A stretch of 64,000 bases of DNA. Origin: Sneathiellales bacterium. GTDB lineage: Bacteria; Pseudomonadota; Alphaproteobacteria; JANQFL01. The stretch spans positions 51,865 through 115,864 of the forward strand of contig JANQFL010000004.1 in assembly GCA_028277845.1 (NCBI GenBank), given 5' to 3'. This document shows positions 30,601 through 40,251 of the stretch, piece after piece (the stretch's first letter is position 1; the number at the start of each line of letters is the position of its first letter). The translations under genes were made by a program, and so were the position numbers. Below the pieces are notes generated by a model. That model did no database searches and was not told where the DNA came from. It worked only from the letters and a program-made list of their open reading frames with translations.

Positions 30601-31868
30601 GGCAACATTTCAAAAGCTTTGGCAAAGAACGTCTCCGCACCGAAGTTACCCGACTTCAGGGCCAGGGCGATCCGCCGGGTACCGCTGGCTTCGCACCATG
30701 GCACGCCGGGGTCGATTTCCGGCCCGATTTGCAGTCGATCAATGCCCAGGGCTTGCGTGACCGCGCCGGACGTCTCGCCACCGGCAACAACCAGGCGCCG
30801 CACGCCCATATCGATCAGACCTCTGGCAATTTCGCCCATGGCGTGTTCGATGGCGCTGCCCGACTCCGATCGTCCCAGATTGGACTGAACCCGGGCCACG
30901 ATTTCGGGATCCGCGGTGGAATAGATCAAAATGGGTGTGTCGCCTACGTGATCGGATGCCCACGTCAGCACCTTCTCGGCATAATCCTGGCTACCTGCCA
31001 TTTCCAGCGGATCGATCGCGAACGACGGCCACGATTCGCGCGTCAATGCGACCTGTGTCAGCGTCATTTGCGAACACGATCCCGACAAGACGGCTCCCGC
31101 ACCTTGCGGCTTCGGCATGGGTATCCGAGCGGCGTCCGCCAATAAGCCGCGACGCCGGAAATTGTCCGGCAACCCCAATGCCACACCGGAACCGCCGGTA
31201 ATCAATTGATGATCCGCACAGGCTTCGCCGATCGCCATCAGATGTACATCCGTGATGGCGTCGACAACGGCGTACCGGCATCCCCCGGCCTGCAGGCTGG
31301 TCATATGATCGACAATGGCGGAACTTCCGTTCCGAACCACCGCGTAGGGGACAAGACCGACCTTGCCATCGGTCTGTCGGCCAAGCACGCGCACGAGATC
31401 CGACTCCGTCATTGGCGTGACCGGATGGTCCCGCATGCCGGAATCGGACAGCAATTGCGTGCCGACAAAATGATGTCCGTTAAAAACTGTCCGGCCATTG
31501 GTCGGAAACGCCGGACAGACAATGGCGAAGTCGTCTTCGAGATCCGCAAGTAAGGCATCGGCAACGGGACCGATATTGCCTCGGTCCGTCGAATCGAACG
31601 TGGAACAGTACTTGAAAAAGAACTGACGGGCCCGCTGACGACGCAACCAAGACAGAGCCGCCTTTGACACCCGAATGGCTTCCTCAGGCGGGCAACTTCG
31701 ACTTTTCAAGGCGACGACCACCGCATCCACACCTTCAATCGGGGTGTTTTCTTCCGGAACTCCGATGACCTGCGTTGTCCGCATACCCTGCCTTACCAGA
31801 GTATTCGCCAAATCCGTTGCGCCGGTAAAGTCATCGGCGATACACCCTAACAGTACGCCCCTGGGCAT
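30597..31868 (-). CDS. otnK: 3-oxo-tetronate kinase (DUF1537 four-carbon acid sugar kinase)
   Basis: A 423-residue two-domain kinase. The N-terminal IADDFTGATDLA (10-21) and KYCSTFDSTDRGNIGP are the sugar-acid site; the C-terminal VVAGGETSGAVTQALG is the nucleotide site. OtnK phosphorylates 3-oxo-tetronates at O4. It is the first gene of a three-gene operon with otnC and the ABM gene, divergent from the lactonase gene across a palindromic operator. Confidence 0.92.
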   Translation of the reverse strand: MPRGVLLGCIADDFTGATDLANTLVRQGMRTTQVIGVPEENTPIEGVDAVVVALKSRSCPPEEAIRVSKAALSWLRRQRARQFFFKYCSTFDSTDRGNIGPVADALLADLEDDFAIVCPAFPTNGRTVFNGHHFVGTQLLSDSGMRDHPVTPMTESDLVRVLGRQTDGKVGLVPYAVVRNGSSAIVDHMTSLQAGGCRYAVVDAITDVHLMAIGEACADHQLITGGSGVALGLPDNFRRRGLLADAARIPMPKPQGAGAVLSGSCSQMTLTQVALTRESWPSFAIDPLEMAGSQDYAEKVLTWASDHVGDTPILIYSTADPEIVARVQSNLGRSESGSAIEHAMGEIARGLIDMGVRRLVVAGGETSGAVTQALGIDRLQIGPEIDPGVPWCEASGTRRIALALKSGNFGAETFFAKAFEMLP

Positions 31869-31909
31869 CGGTTCATATACTTCTGTTCGGAATCAACATC
31901 ATATCGTGC

Positions 31910-31958
31910 TTGACCATAATGTATACATTATTTTATTCATTACACAATACGATATTGT
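31910..31958. promoter_or_regulatory. divergent promoter with GntR-type operators
   Basis: A perfect 16-base palindrome, ATAATGTATACATTAT (31916-31931), sits exactly between TTGACC (31910-31915) and a possible -10 (TTATTC near 31933). A second, looser repeat ACAATA-CGA-TATTGT lies at 31944-31958. GTATAC-centred palindromes are typical of FCD-type GntR regulators, and one is encoded at 35200-35949. Binding would occlude the rightward promoter and probably the leftward one. Confidence 0.75.
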
Positions 31959-32044
31959 AGGCTTCCCTTGTTTTGCCATACTATTTGACGAAGTTGAAAA
32001 CCGACCTGCAGGTAGTTACACCCCGTTTCCCAGGACATCTTTCA

Positions 32045-33031
32045 TTGCATATCGATATTTCTTCCATGGGCGATATCGGAGAGAACCTCCACCGGCCAGA
32101 GTGCGTCCTGTGCTCGGCGAACGGGCGCATATATGCGTCCAATTGGCGCGGTGGCGTTACGGTGATCGAGCCCGACGGACACCAGTGGGAGTTGATCGCG
32201 AAACAACCGGCGTTCGACGTGCGGCCGAACGGCATCGCATTGATGCCCGATGGAAGTTTCTTGCTGGCACAACTCGGAGACGAAATCGGCGGCGTCTGGC
32301 GGCTGCCGGACACCGGTGCACTGACACCATTCGTTGTAGAGGTCGACGGAACACCATTGCCGCCGACCAATTTTGCGCATCTCGATTCAGCAGGCCGGGT
32401 ATGGATTACCGTCAGCACACGTCAGGCGCCGAGATCAAAGGGCTATTCGCGCGATGTCGCGGACGGTTTTATTGTGCTGGTCGACCAAACCGGGACGCGG
32501 GTCGTTGCCGACGATCTGGGTTTCGCCAACGAATGCCTCGTGCACCCGGATGAAAAGCATCTGTTTGTCAACGAGACCTTCTCTCGACGTCTCAGCCGGT
32601 TCGATATCGTCGACGGCGGCCGATTGACGAACAAACAAACCGTATGCGAGTTCGGCGACGGTGTTTTTCCGGACGGCATGGCCTTCGATGCGGAAGGCGG
32701 GATCTGGATCGTCAGTATCGTCAGCAACCGGGTGTTGCGATTGTCACCGGACGGTAATCTCGACGTCGTCATCGACGATTCGGATCCGGATCATCTCGCC
32801 TGGGTGGAACAGGCGTATCAAGGAGACGGCATGGACCGGCCACACCTTGATCAAATCGAAAGCCGGCGCCTGCGCAGCATATCCAGCCTGGCTTTCGGCG
32901 GCGCGGACATGAAGACCGGTTATCTCGGCTGCTTGCTGGGCGATACCATTGCGTCGTTTACCACTGGGGTGCCGGGCCACCCACCACCCCACTGGAACTT
33001 TACCGGCCCGGCACGGCCGCGGAGTCATTGA
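32045..33031 (+). CDS. SMP-30/gluconolactonase-type beta-propeller protein
   Basis: A six-bladed propeller of about 328 residues. Blade motifs LHRPECVLCSANGRIYASNW, VRPNGIALMPDGSF, FPDGMAFDAEGGIW and FANECLVHPDEKHLFVNE are characteristic; the Glu and Asn residues in these loops bind the metal. It would hydrolyse a sugar lactone to the acid. The start is uncertain: TTG 32045 has AGGAC eight bases upstream and is preferred; ATG 32066 and TTG 31973 are alternatives, the latter lying close to the promoter. First gene of a four-gene operon. Confidence 0.85.
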   Translation: MHIDISSMGDIGENLHRPECVLCSANGRIYASNWRGGVTVIEPDGHQWELIAKQPAFDVRPNGIALMPDGSFLLAQLGDEIGGVWRLPDTGALTPFVVEVDGTPLPPTNFAHLDSAGRVWITVSTRQAPRSKGYSRDVADGFIVLVDQTGTRVVADDLGFANECLVHPDEKHLFVNETFSRRLSRFDIVDGGRLTNKQTVCEFGDGVFPDGMAFDAEGGIWIVSIVSNRVLRLSPDGNLDVVIDDSDPDHLAWVEQAYQGDGMDRPHLDQIESRRLRSISSLAFGGADMKTGYLGCLLGDTIASFTTGVPGHPPPHWNFTGPARPRSH

Positions 33032-33045
33032 TACGGAGCAACTGC

Positions 33046-34176
33046 ATGTCGTCCGAACCACAATTTGATATTGCCGTCCTCGCCGGTGATGGCATCGGGC
33101 CGGAAATCACGGTGCCGTGTCTCGCGTTGCTTGACACGGTTTCGGCCAAGGTCGGCGGTTTCGCGCTGCGGTTTAAAGACCTCCCTGCGGGCGCTGCGGT
33201 TTACCGGGATACGGGAACCGCCTTTCCGGACAGTTCACGCACGGCCTGCCGGAACGCCGATGCCATCCTGCTTGCGGCCATGGGACTACCGGATATCCGG
33301 TATTCCGACGGCACCGAAATCTCGCCGCAAATCGAACTGCGCTTCATGTTCGATCTTTATGCCGGGATTAGGCCGGTCCGCCTTATTCCCGGATTGGCTC
33401 TGCCGTTGGCGGACTCCCGCGCGCATTCCGTCGATTTCGTACTTATCCGTGAGTCGACGGAGGGCCTGTTTGCGTCGCACGGCAAAGGGGAAGTGCAGGA
33501 CGACACAGTGGCGCGGGATACCCTGGTCATCACCCGGGACAACTCGGAACGGCTGTTCGATTTCGCTTTCCGTCTGGCGGAGCGGCGTAAAAAACGGGGA
33601 CATCCGGGACGTGTCACGTGTGTCGACAAGGCCAACGTATTCGCGTCATTCGCCTTTTTCCGCAAGATTTTCGACGAGCGGGCAACTGCGTTTCGGGACA
33701 TTGACGCCGACTATTCCTATGTCGACGCCATGGCTCTCAACATGGTTCGGCAACCCTGGGCCTATGACGTGCTGGTGACCGAAAACATGTTCGGCGACAT
33801 TCTATCCGATCTCGGCGCGGCGCTGATGGGTGGCATGGGCATGGCGCCGTCGGCGGACATCGGTGACGAACATGCGGTGTTTCAGCCGTGCCACGGCAGC
33901 GCGCCGGATATTGCCGGACAAGGCAAAGCCAACCCCACCGCCATGTTCCTGTCGGCGGCGATGATGCTGGATTGGCTGGGCGATAAACATGGCAATAAAC
34001 ATTGCGGGCGGGCGGCGGATTTGATTGTCGGCGCCGTCGACAACAGCTTTCGCGATGGAAATTTGGTGCCGTTCGAATTGGGTGGAACGGCCGGAACCAA
34101 GGCCATCACCGACGCCGTGATGACGTCATTGGATGTACTGCCGGCCCGTCAGCCGGTTACGTCCGCGGCATCATGA
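33046..34176 (+). CDS. isocitrate/isopropylmalate dehydrogenase family protein (tartrate-dehydrogenase-like)
   Basis: A 376-residue beta-decarboxylating dehydrogenase. AGDGIGPEI near the N terminus, the RESTEGLF substrate loop, Asp ligands in NMFGDILSDLGAALMGGMGMAPSA and the nucleotide motif PCHGSAPDIAGQGKANP are intact. I chose ATG 33046, which has CGGAG at a good distance; a TTG at 33028 overlaps the previous stop. In this sugar-acid operon it may oxidise a hydroxy-acid such as tartrate or a tetronate to feed OtnK, but leucine-type substrates cannot be excluded. Confidence 0.88.
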   Translation: MSSEPQFDIAVLAGDGIGPEITVPCLALLDTVSAKVGGFALRFKDLPAGAAVYRDTGTAFPDSSRTACRNADAILLAAMGLPDIRYSDGTEISPQIELRFMFDLYAGIRPVRLIPGLALPLADSRAHSVDFVLIRESTEGLFASHGKGEVQDDTVARDTLVITRDNSERLFDFAFRLAERRKKRGHPGRVTCVDKANVFASFAFFRKIFDERATAFRDIDADYSYVDAMALNMVRQPWAYDVLVTENMFGDILSDLGAALMGGMGMAPSADIGDEHAVFQPCHGSAPDIAGQGKANPTAMFLSAAMMLDWLGDKHGNKHCGRAADLIVGAVDNSFRDGNLVPFELGGTAGTKAITDAVMTSLDVLPARQPVTSAAS

Positions 34177-35225
34177 CCGCACCCCTGAAGATCGCCACCG
34201 CGGGGACCGGATACTTCAGCCGGTTCCATTACAACGGTTGGCAGCGCATGGCACAGGCCGGCGACGTAGCGCATGCGGCATTATGCAACCGCACGGAAGA
34301 GACGGGGCGGGAATTCGCCGGCCGCTACGACATTTCCGAGGTGTACACCGATTTCGCCACCATGCTGGATGAGACCAAGCCGGACCTTGTCGACATCATC
34401 ACGCCCCCGGTGACACATTCGCAATACGTACGCGCGGCGGTCGAGCGCGGTGTTGCCGTCATATGCCAGAAGCCGTTCACGCCCGGTTACTCCGAAGCGG
34501 CGGAATTGGTCGAATTCATCTCGGCCAAGCAAGGGCGGGTCTTCATTCACGAGGACTTCCGGTTTCAACCCTGGTACGGCACGATCAAGTCGATGCTCGA
34601 CGACGGAGCGGTCGGCGAGCCGTATCAGATGACGTTCTGGCTACGGCCCGGCGACGGCCAAGGTCCGGACGCCTATCTCTCCCGCCAACCCTACTTCCGA
34701 CAGATGCCGAGGTTCCTGGTGCACGAGACCGCCATACATCTCGTCGACACGTTCCGCTACCTGTTTGGTGAAGTGACTTCGGTGTATGCCGACCTTGCAC
34801 GGCGCAATCCGGTCATTCAAGGTGAGGATTCCGGCCACATATTGTTCGAGTTTTCGAACGGCCGGCGCGGTGTCTTCGATGGCAACCGGCTATCGGATCA
34901 CCCGGCCGACAATCGCCGGCTGACCATGGGCGAACTGCGCTTGGAGGGATCAGATGGAACGCTGACGCTGGACGGCTATGGTGTCATCCGCCACCGCGCT
35001 TTCGGAAGCAACGATTGGCGCACCGTCGACTATCAATGGGATGACATCGATTACGGAGGTGATTGTGTCTACCGTACCAACAAACATATCGTCGATCATA
35101 TCCGCATGGGGACACCCGTATCGAACATGGCGGCGGATTATTTGATCAACCTGAGAATCGAAGCCGCCATATATCAGTCGGCGGAATCGGCCCGAAAGAT
35201 TGACTTGGCCGGGTTCTCCCCGTAA
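34173..35225 (+). CDS. Gfo/Idh/MocA family oxidoreductase
   Basis: A 350-residue protein. The N-terminal Rossmann fold has the GTGYFS nucleotide loop, followed by the VICQKPF motif with the catalytic Lys near 99 and the HETAIHLVDTFRYLFGEV helix with conserved His. It is coupled to the preceding gene by ATGA. It would oxidise or reduce a sugar or sugar acid with NAD(P). Its place between the dehydrogenase and the GntR gene makes it part of the tetronate-type pathway. Confidence 0.9.
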   Translation: MTAPLKIATAGTGYFSRFHYNGWQRMAQAGDVAHAALCNRTEETGREFAGRYDISEVYTDFATMLDETKPDLVDIITPPVTHSQYVRAAVERGVAVICQKPFTPGYSEAAELVEFISAKQGRVFIHEDFRFQPWYGTIKSMLDDGAVGEPYQMTFWLRPGDGQGPDAYLSRQPYFRQMPRFLVHETAIHLVDTFRYLFGEVTSVYADLARRNPVIQGEDSGHILFEFSNGRRGVFDGNRLSDHPADNRRLTMGELRLEGSDGTLTLDGYGVIRHRAFGSNDWRTVDYQWDDIDYGGDCVYRTNKHIVDHIRMGTPVSNMAADYLINLRIEAAIYQSAESARKIDLAGFSP

Positions 35226-35949
35226 GGAAGTTAGCTCCATCTTCAACCGCTTGAGCGAAACCGTTTTGGACGCCGCACCCCGCAGACAAGGCAAGAAGTC
35301 TCTCTCCGAACGCGCCTACAACGAACTGAAACGGCGCATTCTGGATGGCGAAATCCCTGTCGGCCAGCAGTACATGGAACAAGAGGTCGCCCAGCAGCTC
35401 GACATGAGCCGCACGCCGACACGGGAGGCCTTGATCCGTCTGGCCAACGAAGGCTTGGTGGAAATCCGGCCCCGTCACGGCATGCGCATCAAGCCGGTCT
35501 CCATCGACGATATGCGCGAAATCTACGACGTCTTGACGGCCCTGGAGTCCAGCGCCGCCGGCCTCGCCGCGGCCCGAAACCTCTCCAAGGAAGACTTGTC
35601 CGGACTACAGGAAGCGGTGGCCGATATGGATGCCGCCTTGGCGCAGGACGATTTGATGGCGTGGGCCAAGGCGGACGAGCGCTTTCACCGCCTGCTGGTG
35701 GAGCTTGGCGGAAACGCCCGGTTGCAGGCTCTGGTCAACACATTCATCGACCAGGCCCACCGCGTCCGCATGCTGACGCTGAAATTGCGTCCGAAGCCCT
35801 CCGCCTCCAACAAGGACCACCGTGCCGTGGTCCGGGCCATCGCCCGAGGCGATGCCGACAAGGCGCGGCAGATCCATCATGAGCACCGGGAACGCAGCGG
35901 CCGCATGCTGGCGACGCTGCTCACGGATCACGGTTTGACGCAGATTTGA
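35200..35949 (+). CDS. GntR-family (FCD domain) transcriptional regulator
   Basis: An N-terminal winged helix (SERAYNELKRRILDGEIPVGQ through SRTPTREALIRLANEGLV) is followed by an all-helical FCD ligand domain with DMREIYDVLTALESSAAGLAA. The start is unsure: TTG 35200 overlaps the end of the Gfo/Idh gene, and in-frame TTG 35251 is the alternative; no ATG precedes the HTH. It ends the rightward sugar-acid operon and is the best candidate to bind the GTATAC palindrome at 31916-31931. Confidence 0.87.
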   Translation: MTWPGSPRKEVSSIFNRLSETVLDAAPRRQGKKSLSERAYNELKRRILDGEIPVGQQYMEQEVAQQLDMSRTPTREALIRLANEGLVEIRPRHGMRIKPVSIDDMREIYDVLTALESSAAGLAAARNLSKEDLSGLQEAVADMDAALAQDDLMAWAKADERFHRLLVELGGNARLQALVNTFIDQAHRVRMLTLKLRPKPSASNKDHRAVVRAIARGDADKARQIHHEHRERSGRMLATLLTDHGLTQI

Positions 35950-35962
35950 GCGTTTCGGCGTC

Positions 35963-37207
35963 TTATACCGCCCCTTTGACCACCACGCCCTTCGCGACCC
36001 AATCGTCAAAGATCGCCAGCGCCGTCTGGCAGAATTCCGGGTCGTTGATATGGGCATCCAACTCGGTCATTTCCACCGGTGGTTTGATGACCGACCTGGC
36101 TTCATCGACAAAGGCCTCCAGGCCGTCGGGATCGTGCGCATCCTCGCCTTCCCGGTCCCACTCCTCGATGCCTTTCAGCGGCAGAATGAAGTGGGCCGGC
36201 GCCCTGGCCTGGGACAGCTTGGCGGCGATTTCCCGCGCCGTTTCCCGGCGCTCCCCGGGCGTCAGGGCGATGGAGGCAATCAGGCGGTTATGGGCATGAT
36301 AGGGCCGGTCCGCATGTCGCTCCGGCACCGGCTGCCAGGTGGGCAGATCCAGCAAGTCGCTGGCGCCGGGCGCGACGATCTGCGGAATGCCGGCCCGGCC
36401 GGCGTTCTCCAACCGGTCGACGCCGCTGTTGACCACCGAACCGTGCAGCCCGTTGCCGAACTCCTGCAGCGAGAAATCCATCACCGCGGCGAAGGCGCCT
36501 TCGGCCGCCAGCGACTCGAACGCACGGCCACCCATGCCCGTGGTATGGAACACGGCCACTTCGTAGCCCCGTTTTTCCAACTCCGGCTTCAACGTCACCA
36601 TGTAGGTAAGACACGACTTGCCGAGCGACGTCATGCCCACCAACGGCCGATCCAGCCGCGGCGGTTCGACGGCCCGGGCTGCGCCCAGCACGGCACCAGC
36701 GGCCTGGCTGAGGGAGGACTTGCACACCGAATTCAGGCCGTAAAGTCCGCCGGCCCAGAGAATCATCTGGATATCCGCCGACAGCCGTTCCGCCGGGATC
36801 AGGGGTGAAAACGCCACCGTGGAGATGATGTATTTCGGCACGCCCATGGGCAGGGCGCGGGCCACATCCAGGGCCAAGTCCGTGCCCATGGTGCCGCCCA
36901 TGGCGATCATACCGTCAAAGGCATCCTCGTCATGCAGCTTGGCCGCCAGGGCCGCCGCGCCCTTGGCCATCAACTGCATGGCGCTGTTTTCGTCGCCCGA
37001 TTTGATGACATCGTCGATGGTGACCCCGGCCGCTTCGGCCACGGCGTGCTTGCTGTGATCGACCGGTTCGGGCGGATCGCCCAGGACACTGACATCCATG
37101 GTCAGGGCCTTGCCGCCCTGGGCCTCGATGCACGACGTCATGTAGCGCAATTCGTCCGACTTGGTGTCGTAGGTTCCGACGACGAGAACGGTTTTGTCCT
37201 GGCTCAT
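35963..37207 (-). CDS. Tm-1-like ATP-binding domain protein (UPF0261), copy A
   Basis: A 414-residue protein with the family start VLVVGTYDTKSDELRY, the glycine loop MGGTMGTDLALDVARALPMGVPK, a second half with FHTTGMGGRAFE, and the end motif LDAHINDPEF. Tm-1-like proteins are related to the tomato Tm-1 N-terminal domain; their bacterial reaction is not established. This copy is last in the operon tctC-tctB-tctA-aldehyde dehydrogenase, while the second copy (59348-60556) follows an ABC transporter. It converges on the GntR gene. Confidence 0.9.
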   Translation of the reverse strand: MSQDKTVLVVGTYDTKSDELRYMTSCIEAQGGKALTMDVSVLGDPPEPVDHSKHAVAEAAGVTIDDVIKSGDENSAMQLMAKGAAALAAKLHDEDAFDGMIAMGGTMGTDLALDVARALPMGVPKYIISTVAFSPLIPAERLSADIQMILWAGGLYGLNSVCKSSLSQAAGAVLGAARAVEPPRLDRPLVGMTSLGKSCLTYMVTLKPELEKRGYEVAVFHTTGMGGRAFESLAAEGAFAAVMDFSLQEFGNGLHGSVVNSGVDRLENAGRAGIPQIVAPGASDLLDLPTWQPVPERHADRPYHAHNRLIASIALTPGERRETAREIAAKLSQARAPAHFILPLKGIEEWDREGEDAHDPDGLEAFVDEARSVIKPPVEMTELDAHINDPEFCQTALAIFDDWVAKGVVVKGAV

Positions 37208-37249
37208 TTCCGGGTGCTCCCCCTCACCTATTGTCCGTTGTCGCCGGCC

Positions 37250-38737
37250 TCACAGCGCGATCCAGGCCGTTTTCAGATCGACGTATTTGTCCAGCGCATG
37301 CAGCGACTTGTCGTGGCCGTTGCCCGATTGCTTGACGCCGCCCAGCGGCACGGTGGCGTCGGCGCCGCCGTAGGTATTGACGTGCACCACACCGGCCCGG
37401 ATCGACCGCACCATGCGGTGCGCGGTCGACAGGTTCGATGTCCACACCGCCGCCGCCAGGCCATAAACCGTATCGTTCGCCAGCCGCACGGCGTCGTCCT
37501 CGTCACCGAAACGGGTGACCGCCAGCACCGGTCCGAACACCTCGTCCCGTGCCAGCGTCATGTCGGGCGAAACGCCGTCGAAGATGGTCGGTTCCATGTA
37601 GTAGCCACCGGTATCCTCGAGAATCTGCGCGCCGCCGGTCAGCCGCCGCGCGCCTTCCTGTTCGGCCACGTCGACGAAGCGCAGATTCTGCGCGAGCTGC
37701 TGTTCGTTGGACACGGCGCCGATGTCGGACGCCAGGTCCAGCGGATCGCCGACCTTGATCGCCTGCGCCGTGCCGACAAGCTTGTCCATGAATTCATCAT
37801 AGACGGCGTCCTGCACCAGCAGCCGCGACCCGGCGACGCAGACCTGGCCGGAATTGCGGAAGATCCCCGAAGCCGAGGTCTTCACAGCGGCATCCACGTT
37901 GGCCACGTCGGCAAATACGATGTTGGGCGATTTGCCGCCCAGTTCGAGATAGCAGCGTTTCAGATTGGAACGAGCGGAATAGTCCAGCAGCCGCCGGCCG
38001 ACGCCGCCCGAGCCGGTAAACACCAGGATATCCACGTCCATGTGCAGGCCGATGGCCTCGCCGACCACCGAACCGCGGCCGGTCACCACGTTGAACACGC
38101 CGTCGGGCACGCCCGCCTCGGCCGCCAGTTCGGCCAGCTTCAGCAAAGTCAGCGATGCCGATTCGGCCGGTTTCAGCACCAGCGAATTGCCCGCCGCCAG
38201 GGCCGGCGCGATTTTCCAGGCGCCGATCATCATCGGAAAATTCCACGGCACGATGGCGCCGACCACGCCCACCGGCTCTTTGTGGATCAGCCCCAGCGTA
38301 TTGTCGGCCGTCGGCGCGATTTCGCCGTAAATCTTGTCGCAGGCCTCGGCGTAGTAGCGGAACGTGCCTGCAGCACTAAAGGGCTCCGCCTTCAGGGCCA
38401 TGCCGATTTCGGTGCCGTTGTCGCGTACGCCCAGCACCGCCAGGTCCATGGCGTTCTGCTCGATCAGGTCGGCCAGTTTGTGCAGCACCAATTTGCGGTG
38501 GGCCGGCGCCGCCCGCGACCATGCGCCGGAGTCGAACGACCGCCGGGCGGCGGCCACGGCCCGGTCGACATCCCCCGCACTGCCTTCCGCCAAGGAGGTG
38601 ATGACCTGGCCGTCGATCGGGCTGACGACATCACGCCGGCCGCCATCGGCGCTGTCGCACCAGGCACCGTCGATGAACAGCTTCTGTGGCGGGATGGTGT
38701 TGTGACGCCGCGCGTCGATGGCCGATTGTTCCAGCAT
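37250..38737 (-). CDS. NAD(P)-dependent aldehyde dehydrogenase
   Basis: A 495-residue enzyme. The catalytic Glu in LELGGKSP (near 263) and Cys in NSGQVCVAGSR (near 302) are present, together with PWNFPMMIGAWKIAPALAAGN for cofactor binding. ATG 38737 with GAGG upstream lies 2 bases after the tctA stop; a longer open frame exists but its extra residues are arginine-rich and not family-like. It probably oxidises an aldehyde derived from the acid taken up by the TTT system. Confidence 0.92.
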   Translation of the reverse strand: MLEQSAIDARRHNTIPPQKLFIDGAWCDSADGGRRDVVSPIDGQVITSLAEGSAGDVDRAVAAARRSFDSGAWSRAAPAHRKLVLHKLADLIEQNAMDLAVLGVRDNGTEIGMALKAEPFSAAGTFRYYAEACDKIYGEIAPTADNTLGLIHKEPVGVVGAIVPWNFPMMIGAWKIAPALAAGNSLVLKPAESASLTLLKLAELAAEAGVPDGVFNVVTGRGSVVGEAIGLHMDVDILVFTGSGGVGRRLLDYSARSNLKRCYLELGGKSPNIVFADVANVDAAVKTSASGIFRNSGQVCVAGSRLLVQDAVYDEFMDKLVGTAQAIKVGDPLDLASDIGAVSNEQQLAQNLRFVDVAEQEGARRLTGGAQILEDTGGYYMEPTIFDGVSPDMTLARDEVFGPVLAVTRFGDEDDAVRLANDTVYGLAAAVWTSNLSTAHRMVRSIRAGVVHVNTYGGADATVPLGGVKQSGNGHDKSLHALDKYVDLKTAWIAL

Positions 38738-38739
38738 GG

Positions 38740-40242
38740 TCAGTGTCCTCGCGATGAATCGGCCACCGCCTTGCGCCGTCTCGCTACAACAAGCGAGTAA
38801 ACGTGCAAGGCGATGGCCAGGACGATGAGTGAGAATATAGCCGCCGAGACCGGGCGGTCGATGAAATCCAGCGGCGTCTTGATCCGCGCCATGCTGGTGC
38901 GGAACTTGTCTTCCAGGATTCCGCCGAGCACCATACCGAGAATGATGGGCACCATGGGCAGTTCGAGCCGCCGCAGGACGAGCCCGATTAGGCCGAACAC
39001 GGCGGCCATGGCGCAGTCCGTGGCCGAGTTGCGCAGGGAATAGACGCCGACGAATGACAGGGTCAGGATACAAACGCCGAGAAAACGGGTCGGGATTTGA
39101 ATGACCTTGAGCAGCATATTGGTCGAGATCAGCAGAAACCCCAAGACAAGGACATTGAGGATCAGCAGGCAGAGATACAGGCTGATGATGAAGTCGGGCT
39201 GGGTCTGGAACAGGGCCGGCCCTGGGATCACGCTGTGCACGTAGAACACCGACAGCATCATCGCGGTCAGCGCCTCGCCGGGAATACCCAGCGCCAGCAG
39301 CGGGATCATGGCCGCCGCCGGCACGGCGTTGTTAGCCGCCTCCGATGCGATCAGCCCCTCCGGCGCGCCGCGGCCGAACCGCTCCGGTTCCTTCGACAGT
39401 TTCTGCGTCAGGGTGTACGAAAAGAACTGCGCCAGAAACTCGCCGACGCCCGGGATGATGCCCATCACCACGCCGAACCCGGCCGATGACGTGGCTGTGC
39501 GTTTGTGCCGCAGAACTTCGCCCAGGCCATGGAACATACCGCCGGATACCGGCGGCGCCGTCGGCCGTTCGTCCTTGCCGACCAGCAGCAGGAAGGCCTG
39601 CGACAAAGCGAACAGGCCGAGCACCACGACGATGAGATCGATGCCGCCCGTCAGCCAGGTCTGCTCGAAGGTATAGCGCTGGGTGTAACGGATGCTTTCC
39701 AGCCCGACCGTGTTGAGGAAGATACCGAAACACACCAGCATGCCGGCGGCGATGTTCTGGCCCCGGTGGGCGACCACGACCAGCACGATGCCCAACAGCG
39801 CCGCCATGAAAATCTCGCGGGAACCGAAATAGGGCGCCACGTCGGCCAGTTGGGACGACAGCACCATCAGACAGATCACCGAAAACAGACCGCCGAAAAA
39901 CGACGCGCTGTAGGCCAGCGACAGTGCGCGGCGCGCCTCGCCCCGTTTGGTCATGGGATAGCCGTCATAGGTGGTCAGCGCATTGACCGGCGTGCCGGGC
40001 GTGTTGATCAGCACGGCGGGGATGGCGCCGCCGTACATGGACGAGCCGTAAATCCCCAACAACAGCGTCAGTCCGACGATGGGTTCGAAGTGAAACGTGG
40101 TCGGCAACAGGATGGCGATCGCCACCGCCGGCCCGACCCCCGGAATGGCGCCGATGATGACACCACCGATGGCGCCGACCAGCAGCGCGGCAATGACGTC
40201 GAACCGGGCGATGGCATCGAGGCCGCTGAGAAACAGATCCAC
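38740..40242 (-). CDS. tctA: tripartite tricarboxylate transporter large permease, TctA family
   Basis: A 500-residue inner-membrane protein with the TctA signature GAIPGVGPAVAIAILLPTTF and the mirrored GIIPGVGEFLAQFFSY, and about twelve hydrophobic segments. It forms the transport channel with TctB and takes substrate from the TctC binding protein, driven by an ion gradient. It is third in the operon tctC-tctB-tctA-aldehyde dehydrogenase-Tm-1. Confidence 0.93.
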   Translation of the reverse strand: MDLFLSGLDAIARFDVIAALLVGAIGGVIIGAIPGVGPAVAIAILLPTTFHFEPIVGLTLLLGIYGSSMYGGAIPAVLINTPGTPVNALTTYDGYPMTKRGEARRALSLAYSASFFGGLFSVICLMVLSSQLADVAPYFGSREIFMAALLGIVLVVVAHRGQNIAAGMLVCFGIFLNTVGLESIRYTQRYTFEQTWLTGGIDLIVVVLGLFALSQAFLLLVGKDERPTAPPVSGGMFHGLGEVLRHKRTATSSAGFGVVMGIIPGVGEFLAQFFSYTLTQKLSKEPERFGRGAPEGLIASEAANNAVPAAAMIPLLALGIPGEALTAMMLSVFYVHSVIPGPALFQTQPDFIISLYLCLLILNVLVLGFLLISTNMLLKVIQIPTRFLGVCILTLSFVGVYSLRNSATDCAMAAVFGLIGLVLRRLELPMVPIILGMVLGGILEDKFRTSMARIKTPLDFIDRPVSAAIFSLIVLAIALHVYSLVVARRRKAVADSSRGH

Positions 40243-40251
40243 GGCCCGGCC

